A stretch of 64,000 nt of DNA from Halovenus sp037080055 (GCF_037080055.1 NZ_JBAOJI010000002.1:506903-570902); one strand, 5' to 3'. Positions 43,335 through 52,106 are shown, numbered from the stretch's first letter. A program made the numbers and translations. Notes: generated from the sequence alone by a model not told the origin.

Positions 43335-45533
43335 TCACTTCGGTGCGATCAACTCGATGGCGTGATCTGGCTCTGCCCCGAGCAGGTCGCCAATTTGGTC
43401 CGTACAGGAGGTGCCGCTGGCGATGACTCGGTCTGCGTCCATCTCTCGGAGTTGTGTTTCGAGATTCGAGCCGACATCCATCGCGAGGTCGTAGTACTGC
43501 TCCTTGTAGCCGAACGAGCCGGCCATCCCGCAGCACTCCACGTCGCTGGTCTCGATACCGTAGTCGCACTGGTCGAGCACCTGATGGGTGTACTCGGCCA
43601 GGCCCATCGTCCGCTGCTGGCAGTGTGAGTGATAGCCGACGGTCGTCTCGCCGTCGGCGGTGTTCAGCGCCGACGGATCAGCGCCATTCGCCAGTAGGCC
43701 GTAGACGAACTCCATGATCTCGTAGCTGTTCTCTGCCAGTGGCTCGGCGCGGTCCTCGCCGAGCAGGCGGTCGTAGTCACCGCGGAACATCGCAACATCG
43801 CTGGGTTCGATGACGACAACATCGTAGCCTTCGTCGATGTACGGGCCGAGTTCCTCGGAGACGCCTTCAGCTTTCGAGCGTGCAGTGTCGATCATCCCCT
43901 GCGACAGCGGTGCGCGGCCAGATCCGGGAACTGGCGGGATGAGAACCTCGACGCCCAGCGCTTCCAGTGTTCGGACGGCGGCTTTCCCGCGGTCGAGCAT
44001 CATATAGTTGGTGTAGAGATCGGGGTAGAGGACGACTTTCCGGTCGGGATCGGCCGGTGGAATCGTCTCCCGATTCTCGAACCACTCGACCAGCGTCGTC
44101 CGCTGAAATTCCGGGAGGTCACGCCGCCGGTCGACGCCGGCGACTTCTTCGAGGACCCGAGAGACCGGCGCGGAGTTCGCTACCCAGTTCGAGAGGGGTG
44201 CGAACGTGCTGCCCATCTTCGCGAGCGTCTCGAAGTTGCCGAAGAGTCGCTTCTGCAGCCCAGGCCCGGACGTTTCTGTATCTGGCGTCAACCCGTCGAC
44301 GAGGAAGTCCATCGGCACATCCTCGTCGTCGTTGATCCGGTCGCGGACGACCGTGTTGATCCACGGGATGTCGATGTTTACGGGGCAGGCCTCGACACAC
44401 CGCGAACAGCCGGTACAGAGGTCGTTGAACTCCGCCGCCGAGTCTTGCCCGTGGACGCCGGCTTCCCACCCCGTCGCGATGCCGCCGGAGTAGGTCTCCC
44501 CGCCGAAGGCGTGGCCGCCGACAGACTGGAAGTTCGCGCAGGTGTTCGAGCAGGCCGAACACCGGATGCAGTACAGCGTCTCCTTCAGATCCTCGTCCTC
44601 GCGCATCGCCATCCGGCCGTTGTCGATGAGCACGAGATGGAACTCTCGCTCCTCGCCGTCGCCAGCAATCGGCGATTCGGAATCGTCGAAATCGACGGTC
44701 GGCCCGTCGATGGGTGGGGTCAAAAGCGAGATGTAACTAGTGATATCCTGGCCCGTCCCGGAGCGACCGATCAGTTCGATGAATGGCTGGAGATCCTCCA
44801 CGGTCGGAACGATCTTCTCAACGCCGGCGACTGCAATCTGGGTGTCCGGCACCGTCACCGTCTTGCGGGCGTTACCCTCACTCGTGACGAGCGCCATCGT
44901 CCCGGAGTCGGCGGTGATGAAATTCGCGCCGGTCATGCCCACGTCGGCGTCTTTGATCAGTTCGCCCAACTGCTCGCGGGCGAACATCGTCAGCTCCTCG
45001 GCGGTTTCGAGTTCCTCGTCGGGCTCGAAGTACTCGTTGAACAGCGTTGCAATCTCTGCCCGGGACTTGTGAATCGCCGGTGCGACGATGTGACTCGGCG
45101 CTTCCTCGGCGACCTGCAGGACCCACTCACCGAGGTCGGTCTCGACCACGTCGACGCCCTCGCGTTCGAGATGTTCGTTGACCTCGATCTCCTCGCTGGT
45201 CATCGACTTGCTTTTGACCAGTCGCTCTGCGTCCTGCTGGGCGCAGAGTTCTGCGATGTACTCGTTGGCGTCGGCGGCGTCTTCGGCGATGTAGACGGTT
45301 CCGCCGTTCGCTTCGATGGTCGCGGTGAGGTCGTCGATGAGTTCGGGCAGGCGCTCGATGGCGTCTTCCTTGATCGCCCGCGCCTCGTCTTTCAGCCCCT
45401 CGTAGTCTTCGAGTTTCGCGACGGATTCGTACCGTCCGGCGTTGAAGCCACGGGTGTTCGTTCCGACCGCTTCTCCCTCGGTCGCCATGATGTGCCGAAT
45501 GTGCTCGGCTTTGCTGTCACGTTGTGAGCTCAT
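43335..45533 (-). CDS. LutB-LutA fusion (LUD domain, ferredoxin, CCG domains)
   Basis: This 732-residue protein joins two proteins that are separate in LutABC systems. The N-terminal ~280 residues are a LUD domain (NEHLEREGVDVVETDLGEWV, VGMTGANFITADSGTMAL). At ~320-400 it has two 4Fe-4S clusters (CIRCSACSNTC and CTGCSRCVEACPVNIDIP). The C-terminal part carries the CCG-type Cys-rich modules of LutA (YHSHCQQRTMG, VECCGMAGSFGYKEQYYD). Together with LutC next door it should oxidise L-lactate to pyruvate. The 4-nt overlap with LutC shows coupled translation. Confidence 0.88.
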   Translation of the reverse strand: MSSQRDSKAEHIRHIMATEGEAVGTNTRGFNAGRYESVAKLEDYEGLKDEARAIKEDAIERLPELIDDLTATIEANGGTVYIAEDAADANEYIAELCAQQDAERLVKSKSMTSEEIEVNEHLEREGVDVVETDLGEWVLQVAEEAPSHIVAPAIHKSRAEIATLFNEYFEPDEELETAEELTMFAREQLGELIKDADVGMTGANFITADSGTMALVTSEGNARKTVTVPDTQIAVAGVEKIVPTVEDLQPFIELIGRSGTGQDITSYISLLTPPIDGPTVDFDDSESPIAGDGEEREFHLVLIDNGRMAMREDEDLKETLYCIRCSACSNTCANFQSVGGHAFGGETYSGGIATGWEAGVHGQDSAAEFNDLCTGCSRCVEACPVNIDIPWINTVVRDRINDDEDVPMDFLVDGLTPDTETSGPGLQKRLFGNFETLAKMGSTFAPLSNWVANSAPVSRVLEEVAGVDRRRDLPEFQRTTLVEWFENRETIPPADPDRKVVLYPDLYTNYMMLDRGKAAVRTLEALGVEVLIPPVPGSGRAPLSQGMIDTARSKAEGVSEELGPYIDEGYDVVVIEPSDVAMFRGDYDRLLGEDRAEPLAENSYEIMEFVYGLLANGADPSALNTADGETTVGYHSHCQQRTMGLAEYTHQVLDQCDYGIETSDVECCGMAGSFGYKEQYYDLAMDVGSNLETQLREMDADRVIASGTSCTDQIGDLLGAEPDHAIELIAPK

Positions 45534-46048
45534 GAGATAATGATCAGTTCGACCGCTTTCGGCCCGTGTGCGCCCTGTACGAGTGCTCCCATGTCCGCGG
45601 TCGCCGACGGCCCAGTCGCGAGAATCGCGGAGCTACGGTCCTCACGAGCCCGCGCACCGATGTGCTCGAAGGCTGCGGTCATATCCGGGACGATATCCTC
45701 CTCGCGCAACACCGCGACGTGGAGGTCGTTGAACAGGCTGACTGGCTCGCTCCCCGCTTCGTCCGTCCGGAGGAGGATACTTCCGTACTCGGCAACCGCG
45801 AGTTCTGCGGCCGTGACGCCGGTCGTCGCTGCATCGAGATCCGCCGCAGTCGGTTCTATCGCGACGCTATCTGGGAGTTCGACACCCTCCCACGGCAGCG
45901 CGGTTCCGACTGCTGGTTGTTCGATGGCCTCCTCGATTGCCGCGGTGACCCCCGATGGCGATACTTCCGTGATCCCGACGTTGTACCGGCGTACCTCCGT
46001 CGCGAATCGGTCGTACGCCGACGTGGACTCTGGTGATTGCTGTGACAT
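45530..46048 (-). CDS. lutC: LutC-type LUD-domain protein
   Basis: From ATG 46048 it is 172 residues; the 46090 start adds a tail of doubtful coding character. It has LELPDSVAIEP-like strands, VAEYGSILLRTDEAGSEPVS, LFNDLHVAVLREEDIVPDM and a final GAHGPKAVELIIIS typical of LutC. It works with the fused LutBA in lactate oxidation. It is transcribed first in the pair. Confidence 0.82.
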   Translation of the reverse strand: MSQQSPESTSAYDRFATEVRRYNVGITEVSPSGVTAAIEEAIEQPAVGTALPWEGVELPDSVAIEPTAADLDAATTGVTAAELAVAEYGSILLRTDEAGSEPVSLFNDLHVAVLREEDIVPDMTAAFEHIGARAREDRSSAILATGPSATADMGALVQGAHGPKAVELIIIS

Positions 46049-46136
46049 GTGTCCTCGTTCCCCGTGCTCTACTGCTAGTTTGGCTGCCACGACCTTCTAT
46101 ATTGTTCCGAATTCGGCGCCTACACCGTGCCGTCGA

Positions 46137-46775
46137 TCACCGCTGGTCTTTGAACGCCGGTGTTCCGAGGTCGTGCAGTTCCGTCGAAACCTCGCCGACG
46201 CCGTCTTTCAGGTCCTCGTGGTAGCCTTCGAGTCGCTCGCGCAGTTCGTCGTGCTGGCGAGCGAGAATCTGCGTCGCCGACAGCGCAGCGTTGAACGACT
46301 TCCCGGCATCGACGGCGACAATTGGCGCGCCCTGTGGCATTCCGATCACCGACTGCAGCGATTTCTCCTGTACTGGGACGCCGATGACTGGCAGCGGGTA
46401 GGCAATCGAGGCGGTCATGTTCGGCAGATCCGCGCTCTTGCCGCCCGCGCCGGCGATGATCACGTCGATCCCCCGGTCGGCGGCGGTCTCGGCGTAGGTG
46501 TACATCAACTCCGGCGTGCGATGTGCGGAGACGACGTAGGTCTCGAAGGTGTACTCCGAGTCCGGCGGATTCTCGTAATCAGTCTGTTCCTCGAAGCCCA
46601 GATCGGTCAGGCAGTCGTACGCCCCGGGCCGCCCCTCCTCAGAACCGGCCATCACGTCGAGATCCGAGTCCGAGCCCATGATGATCCCGATATCGGGCGT
46701 TTCTGCGGCCGGACGATCCGACTCCGCCTGCGATCCGAGGCGTTCCATCAGCGCGTCCAGTTTCTCCGTTCCCAT
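46137..46775 (-). CDS. purE: N5-carboxyaminoimidazole ribonucleotide mutase / AIR carboxylase
   Basis: This 212-residue PurE has PDIGIIMGSDSDLDVM near residue 28, YVVSAHRTPELM, IDVIIAGAGGKSADLPNMTA and PVIGVPVQEKSLQSVIGMPQ. It acts at the carboxylation step of purine synthesis. It is slightly longer than the bacterial form (~165 aa) because of an N-terminal extension, an insert after MAGSEEG and a helical tail. No purK is adjacent in the window. Confidence 0.95.
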   Translation of the reverse strand: MGTEKLDALMERLGSQAESDRPAAETPDIGIIMGSDSDLDVMAGSEEGRPGAYDCLTDLGFEEQTDYENPPDSEYTFETYVVSAHRTPELMYTYAETAADRGIDVIIAGAGGKSADLPNMTASIAYPLPVIGVPVQEKSLQSVIGMPQGAPIVAVDAGKSFNAALSATQILARQHDELRERLEGYHEDLKDGVGEVSTELHDLGTPAFKDQR

Positions 46776-46883
46776 ATCTCGCTCTCTGCGCGGCGGCCAC
46801 CTAATACTGCCGAACAGAAGGCGTCTACGTCCGTCGCTGAGAGTGACCTCTTTTTACTCTTGATGTTGGACAACAGGATAGAA

Positions 46884-46910
46884 TTTATGTATGCGTATGC
46901 GTATACGCAT
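46884..46910 (+). promoter_or_regulatory. vapBC promoter and palindromic operator
   Basis: TTATGTAT at 46884-46891 is a TATA-like box 27 nt before the ATG at 46914. The perfect palindrome ATGCGTATACGCAT (46897-46910) sits between it and the start. This is the expected place for the antitoxin to repress its own operon. Confidence 0.6.
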
Positions 46911-46913
46911 GAT

Positions 46914-47141
46914 ATGGGTGATACTTCCATCCGAGTTTCAGACGAGGCAAAGCAGCGTCTCGATCTGTACAAGCGCGAGGGCGAAAGCTACGAAGATGTC
47001 ATTATCCGACTCACAGAACGCGACAAGTGGGCCGGATTTGGCGTTCTCTCGGAGACGGATACTGACACGAGAGAGGCGATGGATACGGTTCGAGAAAAGA
47101 TGCGAGGAAATGTGGAAGACGATATCGACGAACTGGAATAA
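46914..47141 (+). CDS. vapB: VapB-type antitoxin
   Basis: This 75-residue protein from ATG 46914 is a ribbon-helix-helix-like antitoxin (TSIRVSDEAKQRLDLYKREG, then ESYEDVIIRLTE). The rest is an acidic helical tail that would wrap its toxin. It overlaps the PIN gene by 1 nt (TAATG). The longer reading frame before it is antisense to purE and other genes and is not used. Confidence 0.8.
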   Translation: MGDTSIRVSDEAKQRLDLYKREGESYEDVIIRLTERDKWAGFGVLSETDTDTREAMDTVREKMRGNVEDDIDELE

Positions 47142-47545
47142 TGTTGGTTTTTGATAACAATCTCCTCAGCGATTATCTAGACGGGAAGGATACAGCCCGT
47201 CAGTTCCTCCACCAGTACGAGCAGACTGCGTGGGCAGTTCCGTCGATCGTTCTCTATGAGGCCTACATGGGGTGTGTTCACGGATATATCGAGAAGTCCC
47301 CACAGGAACTGCGACAGGCAGTTCTCACATCGATGGACGTTCTCGATGTCACCGAGCAGACAGCCAACGAAGCTGTTTCGTTACAGGAGGAACTGATGAG
47401 TCGTGGTGTCCCAGCAGACCATCCAGACGCCCTGATTGCCGCGTCCGCACGAGAACACGGTGGGACATTTGCGACCGCAGAAAAGCACTTCTGGAAAGAC
47501 GAGATCCAGCCGGTACTATCTGTTGCAGAGTACGATCCGTACTGA
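47141..47545 (+). CDS. vapC: VapC-type PIN toxin
   Basis: This 134-residue PIN RNase has catalytic acids at LVFDNNLLSDYLDG, in VLYEAYMGC, at PADHPDALIAA and near the C-terminal TFATAEKHFWKD. Paired with VapB immediately upstream. VapC enzymes cleave tRNA or rRNA in known cases; its target is unknown. Confidence 0.85.
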   Translation: MLVFDNNLLSDYLDGKDTARQFLHQYEQTAWAVPSIVLYEAYMGCVHGYIEKSPQELRQAVLTSMDVLDVTEQTANEAVSLQEELMSRGVPADHPDALIAASAREHGGTFATAEKHFWKDEIQPVLSVAEYDPY

Positions 47546-47633
47546 CACGTTGGGATCGTACTGTGAATCAACGAGTAGATTCCTTGATAGTCTCGTCGAT
47601 AAGTATTTTGTTTCGATCTCTCGAACTCTCACT

Positions 47634-48653
47634 GTGCTCGATATCGACGGCTCGGCCGGCGGCGGCCAGGTCCTCCGGTCGGCGCTCGCACTCGCTGTGA
47701 TCGATGACCAGCCGATCCGTCTCTCCGGAATCCGTACCAATCGTCCCGATCCAGGACTCAAACCACAGCACCTCGCTGTCGTCGACACGCTCGCCGACAT
47801 CTCGAACGCGAGCGTTGTCGGCGCAGCACAGGGCGGGAAAACCATCGAGTTCTCTCCCGGAGCGTTGGCTGGCGGCCACGTCACCACCGACATCGGGACC
47901 GCGGGGAGCATTTCACTACTGTTCGATGCAGTGCTGGGGCTGGCTGTTGCGCTCGACGAACCGCTCGCGGTGACGGCCACCGGCGGGACCGAGGTCAAGT
48001 GGTCCCCGCCGCTGCTCGGCCACCAGCGGACGAAACACCCCTTCTACCGGCAATTCGGCCTGCATGCCGCCATCGACCGCCACCGAACCGGGTTCTACCC
48101 CGCCGGCGGTGGCCGGGCGACGCTGCATCTCTCGCCGTCCTCGCTCACTTGCCTCTCACTCGCCGAGCGTGGTGCGCTCCGCGGCGCTCGGATCTACTCA
48201 CTCGCCTCGACAGATCTCGCCGACAGCGAAGTCGCGCGTCGGCAGGCGGAGACGGCCCGCCAATCGCTCACCGAGCACGGCATCGACGTGTTCACGACGG
48301 AAACGCGCTCTGCCGTCGCGGAATCGACTGGCTCCGCACTCGTGGTCGAACTCGAATACGACCACTCGCGGGTGAGTTTCGACGCCCTCGGTGAACGCGG
48401 ACTGCTAGCCGAAGACGTGGCCGACGCAGCGGTCTCCGAGGCGATCGACTTCCACGATTCCTCGGCTGTCGTTGACCGCCATCTCGCCGACCAACTGCTG
48501 CTCTTTCTCGCACTCGCCGGCGGCGAGATGCAGATCCCCGAGATCACCGACCACGTCGACTCCCACCTGGCGCTGCTGGAGACGTTCGGATACGAACTGC
48601 AAGTCGATCGCGTGGGCGATGCTGTCAGGATCGCCGGCGACTCAGTCGAGTAA
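47634..48653 (+). CDS. rtcA: RNA 3'-terminal phosphate cyclase
   Basis: The GTG at 47634 gives 339 residues, with a TATTTTG box at 47604-47610 about 27 nt upstream. It begins LDIDGSAGGGQVLRSALALA, the glycine-rich RtcA signature, and has FSPGALAGGHVTTDIGTAGS and GFYPAGGGRATLHL. The catalytic His lies in the C-terminal VVDRHLADQLLLFLALAG segment. It converts RNA 3' phosphates to 2',3'-cyclic phosphates. Convergent with the next gene, whose end overlaps by 12 nt. Confidence 0.93.
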   Translation: MLDIDGSAGGGQVLRSALALAVIDDQPIRLSGIRTNRPDPGLKPQHLAVVDTLADISNASVVGAAQGGKTIEFSPGALAGGHVTTDIGTAGSISLLFDAVLGLAVALDEPLAVTATGGTEVKWSPPLLGHQRTKHPFYRQFGLHAAIDRHRTGFYPAGGGRATLHLSPSSLTCLSLAERGALRGARIYSLASTDLADSEVARRQAETARQSLTEHGIDVFTTETRSAVAESTGSALVVELEYDHSRVSFDALGERGLLAEDVADAAVSEAIDFHDSSAVVDRHLADQLLLFLALAGGEMQIPEITDHVDSHLALLETFGYELQVDRVGDAVRIAGDSVE

Positions 48654-48848
48654 GCCGAGGTCCTCCGCGACCATGTCTTGTATCTGCTCGGCGATGTCCG
48701 GGTCGATGTGCGCGACATCCTCGCCATCATGCAACTGTTCGTTGTGCCGTTCGAGACTGTCGGCGACATCGTCGACCGGAATTCGGGTCGTCGTCTCACA
48801 TTCCGGGCAGATGATCGGCACGGTCGGTGTGTCCTCGCTGGTCGACAT
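48642..48848 (-). CDS. Small CxxC protein
   Basis: This 68-residue acidic protein has one CPEC pair (VPIICPECETTTRIPVDDVA), then a helical part with HNEQLHDGEDVAHIDPDIAE. The rest of a zinc site could come from the His residues or a dimer partner. Its family is not recognised. Ends within the last 12 nt of rtcA. Confidence 0.7.
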   Translation of the reverse strand: MSTSEDTPTVPIICPECETTTRIPVDDVADSLERHNEQLHDGEDVAHIDPDIAEQIQDMVAEDLGLLD

Positions 48849-48923
48849 ACCCGGGCGTACGACGGCCCCCCTCTTTGCCGTTACGTCCGCCGGCGAGTAC
48901 TGGGGATCCGCCGTATCGATGAT

Positions 48924-49106
48924 TCAGGCGTGAAACTCTTCGAGTATTTCAAGCCCCTCCTGTGTCTGGATGAACTCGGAAACCGGCCCTGTCGACTGAC
49001 AATTCTCACAGGTAAACTCGTTGCCGGTCGGCGGAAGGTCTGCCGGACTGTACTCCAACTCTGTACCACAATCCGTACACTCCAGTGGAATCCAGCCGTC
49101 CTGCAT
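48924..49106 (-). CDS. Small zinc-ribbon protein
   Basis: From ATG 49106 it is 60 residues. It has two CxxC pairs (ECTDCGTELEY and FTCENCQSTGP) forming a zinc ribbon, and a helical tail (FIQTQEGLEILEEFHA). The longer start at 49133 is less likely. Such small zinc-finger proteins are common in haloarchaea; the role here is unknown. Confidence 0.72.
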   Translation of the reverse strand: MQDGWIPLECTDCGTELEYSPADLPPTGNEFTCENCQSTGPVSEFIQTQEGLEILEEFHA

Positions 49107-49217
49107 ACAGTCGTGTGTTACTCGAACGCACACTTAACTCTGGCTGGCAATCTCACCAGTTGGCATCGTTCAGTATATTCGCGTTGCAGTTGATCCGGGG
49201 CGGATTCTGGCGATCTT

Positions 49218-49595
49218 TCATTCGCCTTGTTCTTCAATCGGAATCCGATTCTCGGTAACCTCGTCGAACGAGTTATCCGAAGAAATGATCGGCTCTTCGT
49301 CGGCGTAGGCAATATGATATGCGTCGAATGCAGTCAGATCGTACTGGTCCATGTAATCCGCTGCTTGGAACAGTACTGTCTCATCCTCTGGAACCTCCGC
49401 AATCTCGAGTGCGTAGCTGAGTGCTTCCATCCGGTCGAACTCGAATCGGTCAGAAATCACTAACAATTCGAGTAGCGTCGCCCGCGAGGTGTAGATATCC
49501 CCGTCGTTCTCACTGGCAATTGTCGCGGCACGTTCTTGCAGCCAGTCGTCGTCTTTGACCAGCGCAATAAAAAAGTCGGTATCAGCGTAGATCAT
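49218..49595 (-). CDS. PIN-domain toxin (VapC type)
   Basis: This 125-residue PIN protein has acids in MIYADTDFFIALVKDDD, LLELLVISDRF, DLTAFDAYHIAYA and ISSDNSFDEV. Overlaps by 4 nt with the AbrB-type gene upstream, forming an antitoxin-toxin pair distinct from vapBC at 46914. Confidence 0.85.
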   Translation of the reverse strand: MIYADTDFFIALVKDDDWLQERAATIASENDGDIYTSRATLLELLVISDRFEFDRMEALSYALEIAEVPEDETVLFQAADYMDQYDLTAFDAYHIAYADEEPIISSDNSFDEVTENRIPIEEQGE

Positions 49596-49849
49596 TCAGA
49601 GTCGCTCCCGTCTCTGAGGGCGTTCTCGTGGGCACCCTCACGGGCTTCGCGCTTGATTTCGGCGATTGATTTCTCATCGAAGGCGTCACCGACAGCCTCG
49701 CGGAATCCTTCGATTGGGTCGTCTTTCAGGGGAATTAGTTCGACCCGATCATCGAGTTCGACAACACGGTATCGATCACCGTGCTTTTCTCGGATCTCAC
49801 TGGGTATCACGATCCGACCACGGTCGTCTGCCTCAGCTTTCTTACTCAT
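49592..49849 (-). CDS. AbrB/SpoVT-type antitoxin
   Basis: This 85-residue protein has an N-terminal swapped-hairpin motif (KAEADDRGRIVIPSEIREKH then GDRYRVVELDDRVELIPL) that binds DNA. The helical acidic C-terminus would bind the PIN toxin encoded next. By family it autoregulates the pair. Confidence 0.85.
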   Translation of the reverse strand: MSKKAEADDRGRIVIPSEIREKHGDRYRVVELDDRVELIPLKDDPIEGFREAVGDAFDEKSIAEIKREAREGAHENALRDGSDSE

Positions 49850-49955
49850 CGTTTGTATTTAGTGTGGGATAGCACATGTATCTTCCCACAAAATACGTTC
49901 CTCCTCCCCAGGTTTCTGACTAGACCGGCAGCGCAGGCAGCGGGATGGAGTCCTT

Positions 49956-51215
49956 TCACTCACTCACTTCGTCGACGGTCACGGTAAATCCGACCTCACG
50001 AAGCCGGTCTCCCAGTGGCTCACCGATCGCCGAGGCGGGCGTCAGGACGCCGCCGGACAGCGGCGAGTCGGTGTCGTCTTCGACCAGACACATCGCGGAC
50101 TCGCCGAGCATCCGCGCGGTCGCGCCGTATCCGGGATCTCTGTCCGCGCCGATGACCGACTCGACGGTGAACTGGCCGTCCGGCCCCGTTCCGCGCCCGC
50201 GAACGCGCACCGTGAACCGGCCGTTCTCGATCTGTTCTTCGCTCGGCCCCTCGCCAGGGTCCGGAAAGAGGAACTGCCGCATCCCGTCACGGATCGGGCT
50301 GATCGCCATTCCGGCGGTGAACAGCCCGAGACCGCCGGCGACCACAGTCGCGGCAGTCGCACCGAGGGGTCCACGCCCGGTCGTGACGGCCTCGGAACAG
50401 CGAAACTCCCGGCCGTAGGGGTACTCAAGCAGCGCGTTACTGCGCCGGATGATCCGCTCGTTGACCGGCGCCATCGGCGATGGGGCTGTCCAGGACCCGC
50501 GCAGTCGGTCGTTCCGCGGGAGTCGTTGCTCACCCGGATCGACACCGTCGCGTTCACCCGGCGGTGCCAGCGAATACGGATTCCGGAGGGTCTGGCGGAC
50601 GATCGGATCTTCCGAGGCAGCCTCGAACAGTTCGCCGAAGCTGGCCAGCGTGCCGCCGCTCACGCCGCCTTTGGTGTCTTCGACGTAGATCCGAACCATG
50701 TCGCAGGGCGCGCCGAACTCCTCGCGGGCGAAGTTCTGTGCGAGCAGCGTCCCCAGATCTGCGGGGACGGAATCGAAGCCACAGCTATGGACGATCCGGG
50801 TTCCGGACTCGACCGCCTGATCGTGGTACCGGTCGACGGTCTCTCTGACCCAGTTCACCTCGCCGGTTAGATCGCAGTAATCGGTCTCGGCGTCGATACA
50901 GGCCTCGACCAGCGGGCTGCCGTACTTCGTGTACGGGCCGACGGTCGTACAGACGACCTGTGTCTGCGCTGCGAGTGCTTCGAGACTCTCGGGATCGGTT
51001 GCGTCCCCGAGTACGATGGGCACCTCGTCCCACTGCTCGCTCTGGTCGGTCAGTTCGGATTCGAGGGAGTCGAGTTTGTTCTCGTTCCGCCCGCCGAGTG
51101 CCAGCGAGAGTTCCTCCGGAGTGTACTGTTCAGTGAGATACTCTGCAACGAGGCGTCCGGCGACGCCCGTCGCACCCCACACGACGAGGTCGTACGTTCG
51201 GTCTGAATCTGCCAT
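49956..51215 (-). CDS. Saccharopine-dehydrogenase-like (trans-acting enoyl-reductase-type) oxidoreductase
   Basis: This 419-residue protein has an N-terminal Rossmann fold (YDLVVWGATGVAGRLVAEYL) and VVCTTVGPYTKYGSPLVEAC. CDLTGEVNWVRETVDRYH and IVHSCGFDSVPADLGTLLAQ are typical of the enoyl-reductase-like branch of the saccharopine-dehydrogenase family. The likely role is reduction of a lipid or related substrate; the pathway is unknown. Length is normal. Confidence 0.85.
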   Translation of the reverse strand: MADSDRTYDLVVWGATGVAGRLVAEYLTEQYTPEELSLALGGRNENKLDSLESELTDQSEQWDEVPIVLGDATDPESLEALAAQTQVVCTTVGPYTKYGSPLVEACIDAETDYCDLTGEVNWVRETVDRYHDQAVESGTRIVHSCGFDSVPADLGTLLAQNFAREEFGAPCDMVRIYVEDTKGGVSGGTLASFGELFEAASEDPIVRQTLRNPYSLAPPGERDGVDPGEQRLPRNDRLRGSWTAPSPMAPVNERIIRRSNALLEYPYGREFRCSEAVTTGRGPLGATAATVVAGGLGLFTAGMAISPIRDGMRQFLFPDPGEGPSEEQIENGRFTVRVRGRGTGPDGQFTVESVIGADRDPGYGATARMLGESAMCLVEDDTDSPLSGGVLTPASAIGEPLGDRLREVGFTVTVDEVSE

Positions 51216-51565
51216 CTTCTCGCCCTCTCTAAGATGTCAAGCGGCTAAACAGCCTGGGTTTCGAAGTGGAAACGGGGCTGCAAGTGCAGAAGCCTCGCTC
51301 GTCGGTCGATTTCGACAGAAACCGCCTCGCGGGTCATACTTCCCCGCTCGGCACTTCGAGATTTTCACTCCGTTCAAATCTCGCTTGGTACGCCAGGACT
51401 GGGAGTGAGCAGACGCTTCGCGTCTGCGATCCTCGCAGGACTTCGTCCTGCGGTGTTTGAACAGATGCGAGACGGTCGGCCTCACTCCGTTCGGCCGCAT
51501 GCGGCTCGCGTGTTCAAATCCCTGCGTTCGCCGTTTTGCCACTCACAAGCTGTTCGTGGCAAAAA
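51216..51565. other. Non-coding stretch with hairpins 3' of tRNA-Ser
   Basis: It holds hairpins GCAGACG-cttcg-CGTCTGC (51409-51427) and CGCAGGA-cttcg-TCCTGCG (51434-51452). A TTTGCCAC/GTGGCAAA inverted repeat (51535-51563) lies just past the tRNA 3' end. The 14-nt CGCCAGGACTGGGA at 51391-51404 repeats the tRNA 3' end (51566-51579). No gene is supported here. Confidence 0.6.
51391..51404 (-). repeat. Partial copy of the tRNA-Ser 3' end (possible att relic)
   Basis: CGCCAGGACTGGGA is identical to 51566-51579, the tRNA's acceptor/T-arm end, at a distance of 175 bp. Such duplications are left by integration at tRNA 3' ends. No integrase gene is seen in the window, so this is only suggestive. Confidence 0.35.
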
Positions 51566-51646
51566 CGCCAGGACTGGGATTTGAACCCAGAATCCCAAAG
51601 GGAACACGCTTTCCAGGCGTGCGCCTTACCGTTCGGCCATCCTGGC
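51566..51646 (-). tRNA. tRNA-Ser (GGA anticodon)
   Basis: In minus orientation the gene folds into acceptor GCCAGGA/TCCTGGC and a D arm from GCCGAACGGTAAGGC. The anticodon stem is CACGC/GCGTG with loop CTGGAAA. A long class-II variable arm (TTCCCTTTGGGATT) and the T arm CTGGGTTCAAATCCCAG follow, with G73 as expected for Ser. The anticodon reads UCC and UCU codons. A T-run after the gene may act as terminator. Confidence 0.92.
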
Positions 51647-51704
51647 TCAGTTTATCTTTGCGCGGCAGCGGGGTTAATGACTTTCGCTCTCGGTCGACAA
51701 CCTG

Positions 51705-52106
51705 TCACTCCTCCGTCGTTGACTCGTCGGGCCGACTCCCGCCGTCAGCAGAAATCGGTTCCGCCGACGGTTCGGTGTCTGTCGGGCCACTCCGAAGGAC
51801 GATGTAGAGGATCAGCGCCGCGATCAGGAAATCGAAGGTGTGCTCGACGAGATGATGGATCATCATCGGGGTGTACCCCATCACCGTGCCGGCGCCGATG
51901 ATCGAACGCAGAAACAGGGCGCCGACAGCCACCGCGATGAGCAGATACCGCATCGACCGGCGCTGCCGATAGGCCAGCAGACTCACCGCGAACAACACTC
52001 CGGTCCCGATGCTGGCGAGGAAGACGACGCCAAGGATGAGCAGCGACCCCTCGACGCCCGCACCGCCGCTGTGGAGTGCCACGACCGACGTGATCTGCAG
52101 ACTCAT
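51705..52106 (-). CDS. Small membrane protein divergent from an HTH gene
   Basis: From ATG 52106 it is 133 residues. It has four hydrophobic segments (LLILGVVFLASIGTGVLFAV, RYLLIAVAVGALFLRSIIGA, and a last FLIAALILYIVL) with the His-containing motif MMIHHLVEHTFDF between. An acidic tail ends it. No family is firmly recognised. Its position next to the divergent two-HTH regulator suggests that the regulator controls it. Confidence 0.72.
   Translation of the reverse strand: MSLQITSVVALHSGGAGVEGSLLILGVVFLASIGTGVLFAVSLLAYRQRRSMRYLLIAVAVGALFLRSIIGAGTVMGYTPMMIHHLVEHTFDFLIAALILYIVLRSGPTDTEPSAEPISADGGSRPDESTTEE

Noticed and set aside
44445..45527. 360-aa ORF opposite the LutBA gene
   Set aside because: It is a mirror of a strongly coding GC-rich gene with clear Fe-S and CCG motifs on the other strand.
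45540..46913. Long plus-strand frame running into vapB
   Set aside because: It is antisense to lutC and purE. Only the last 75 codons are an antitoxin with its own promoter and operator.
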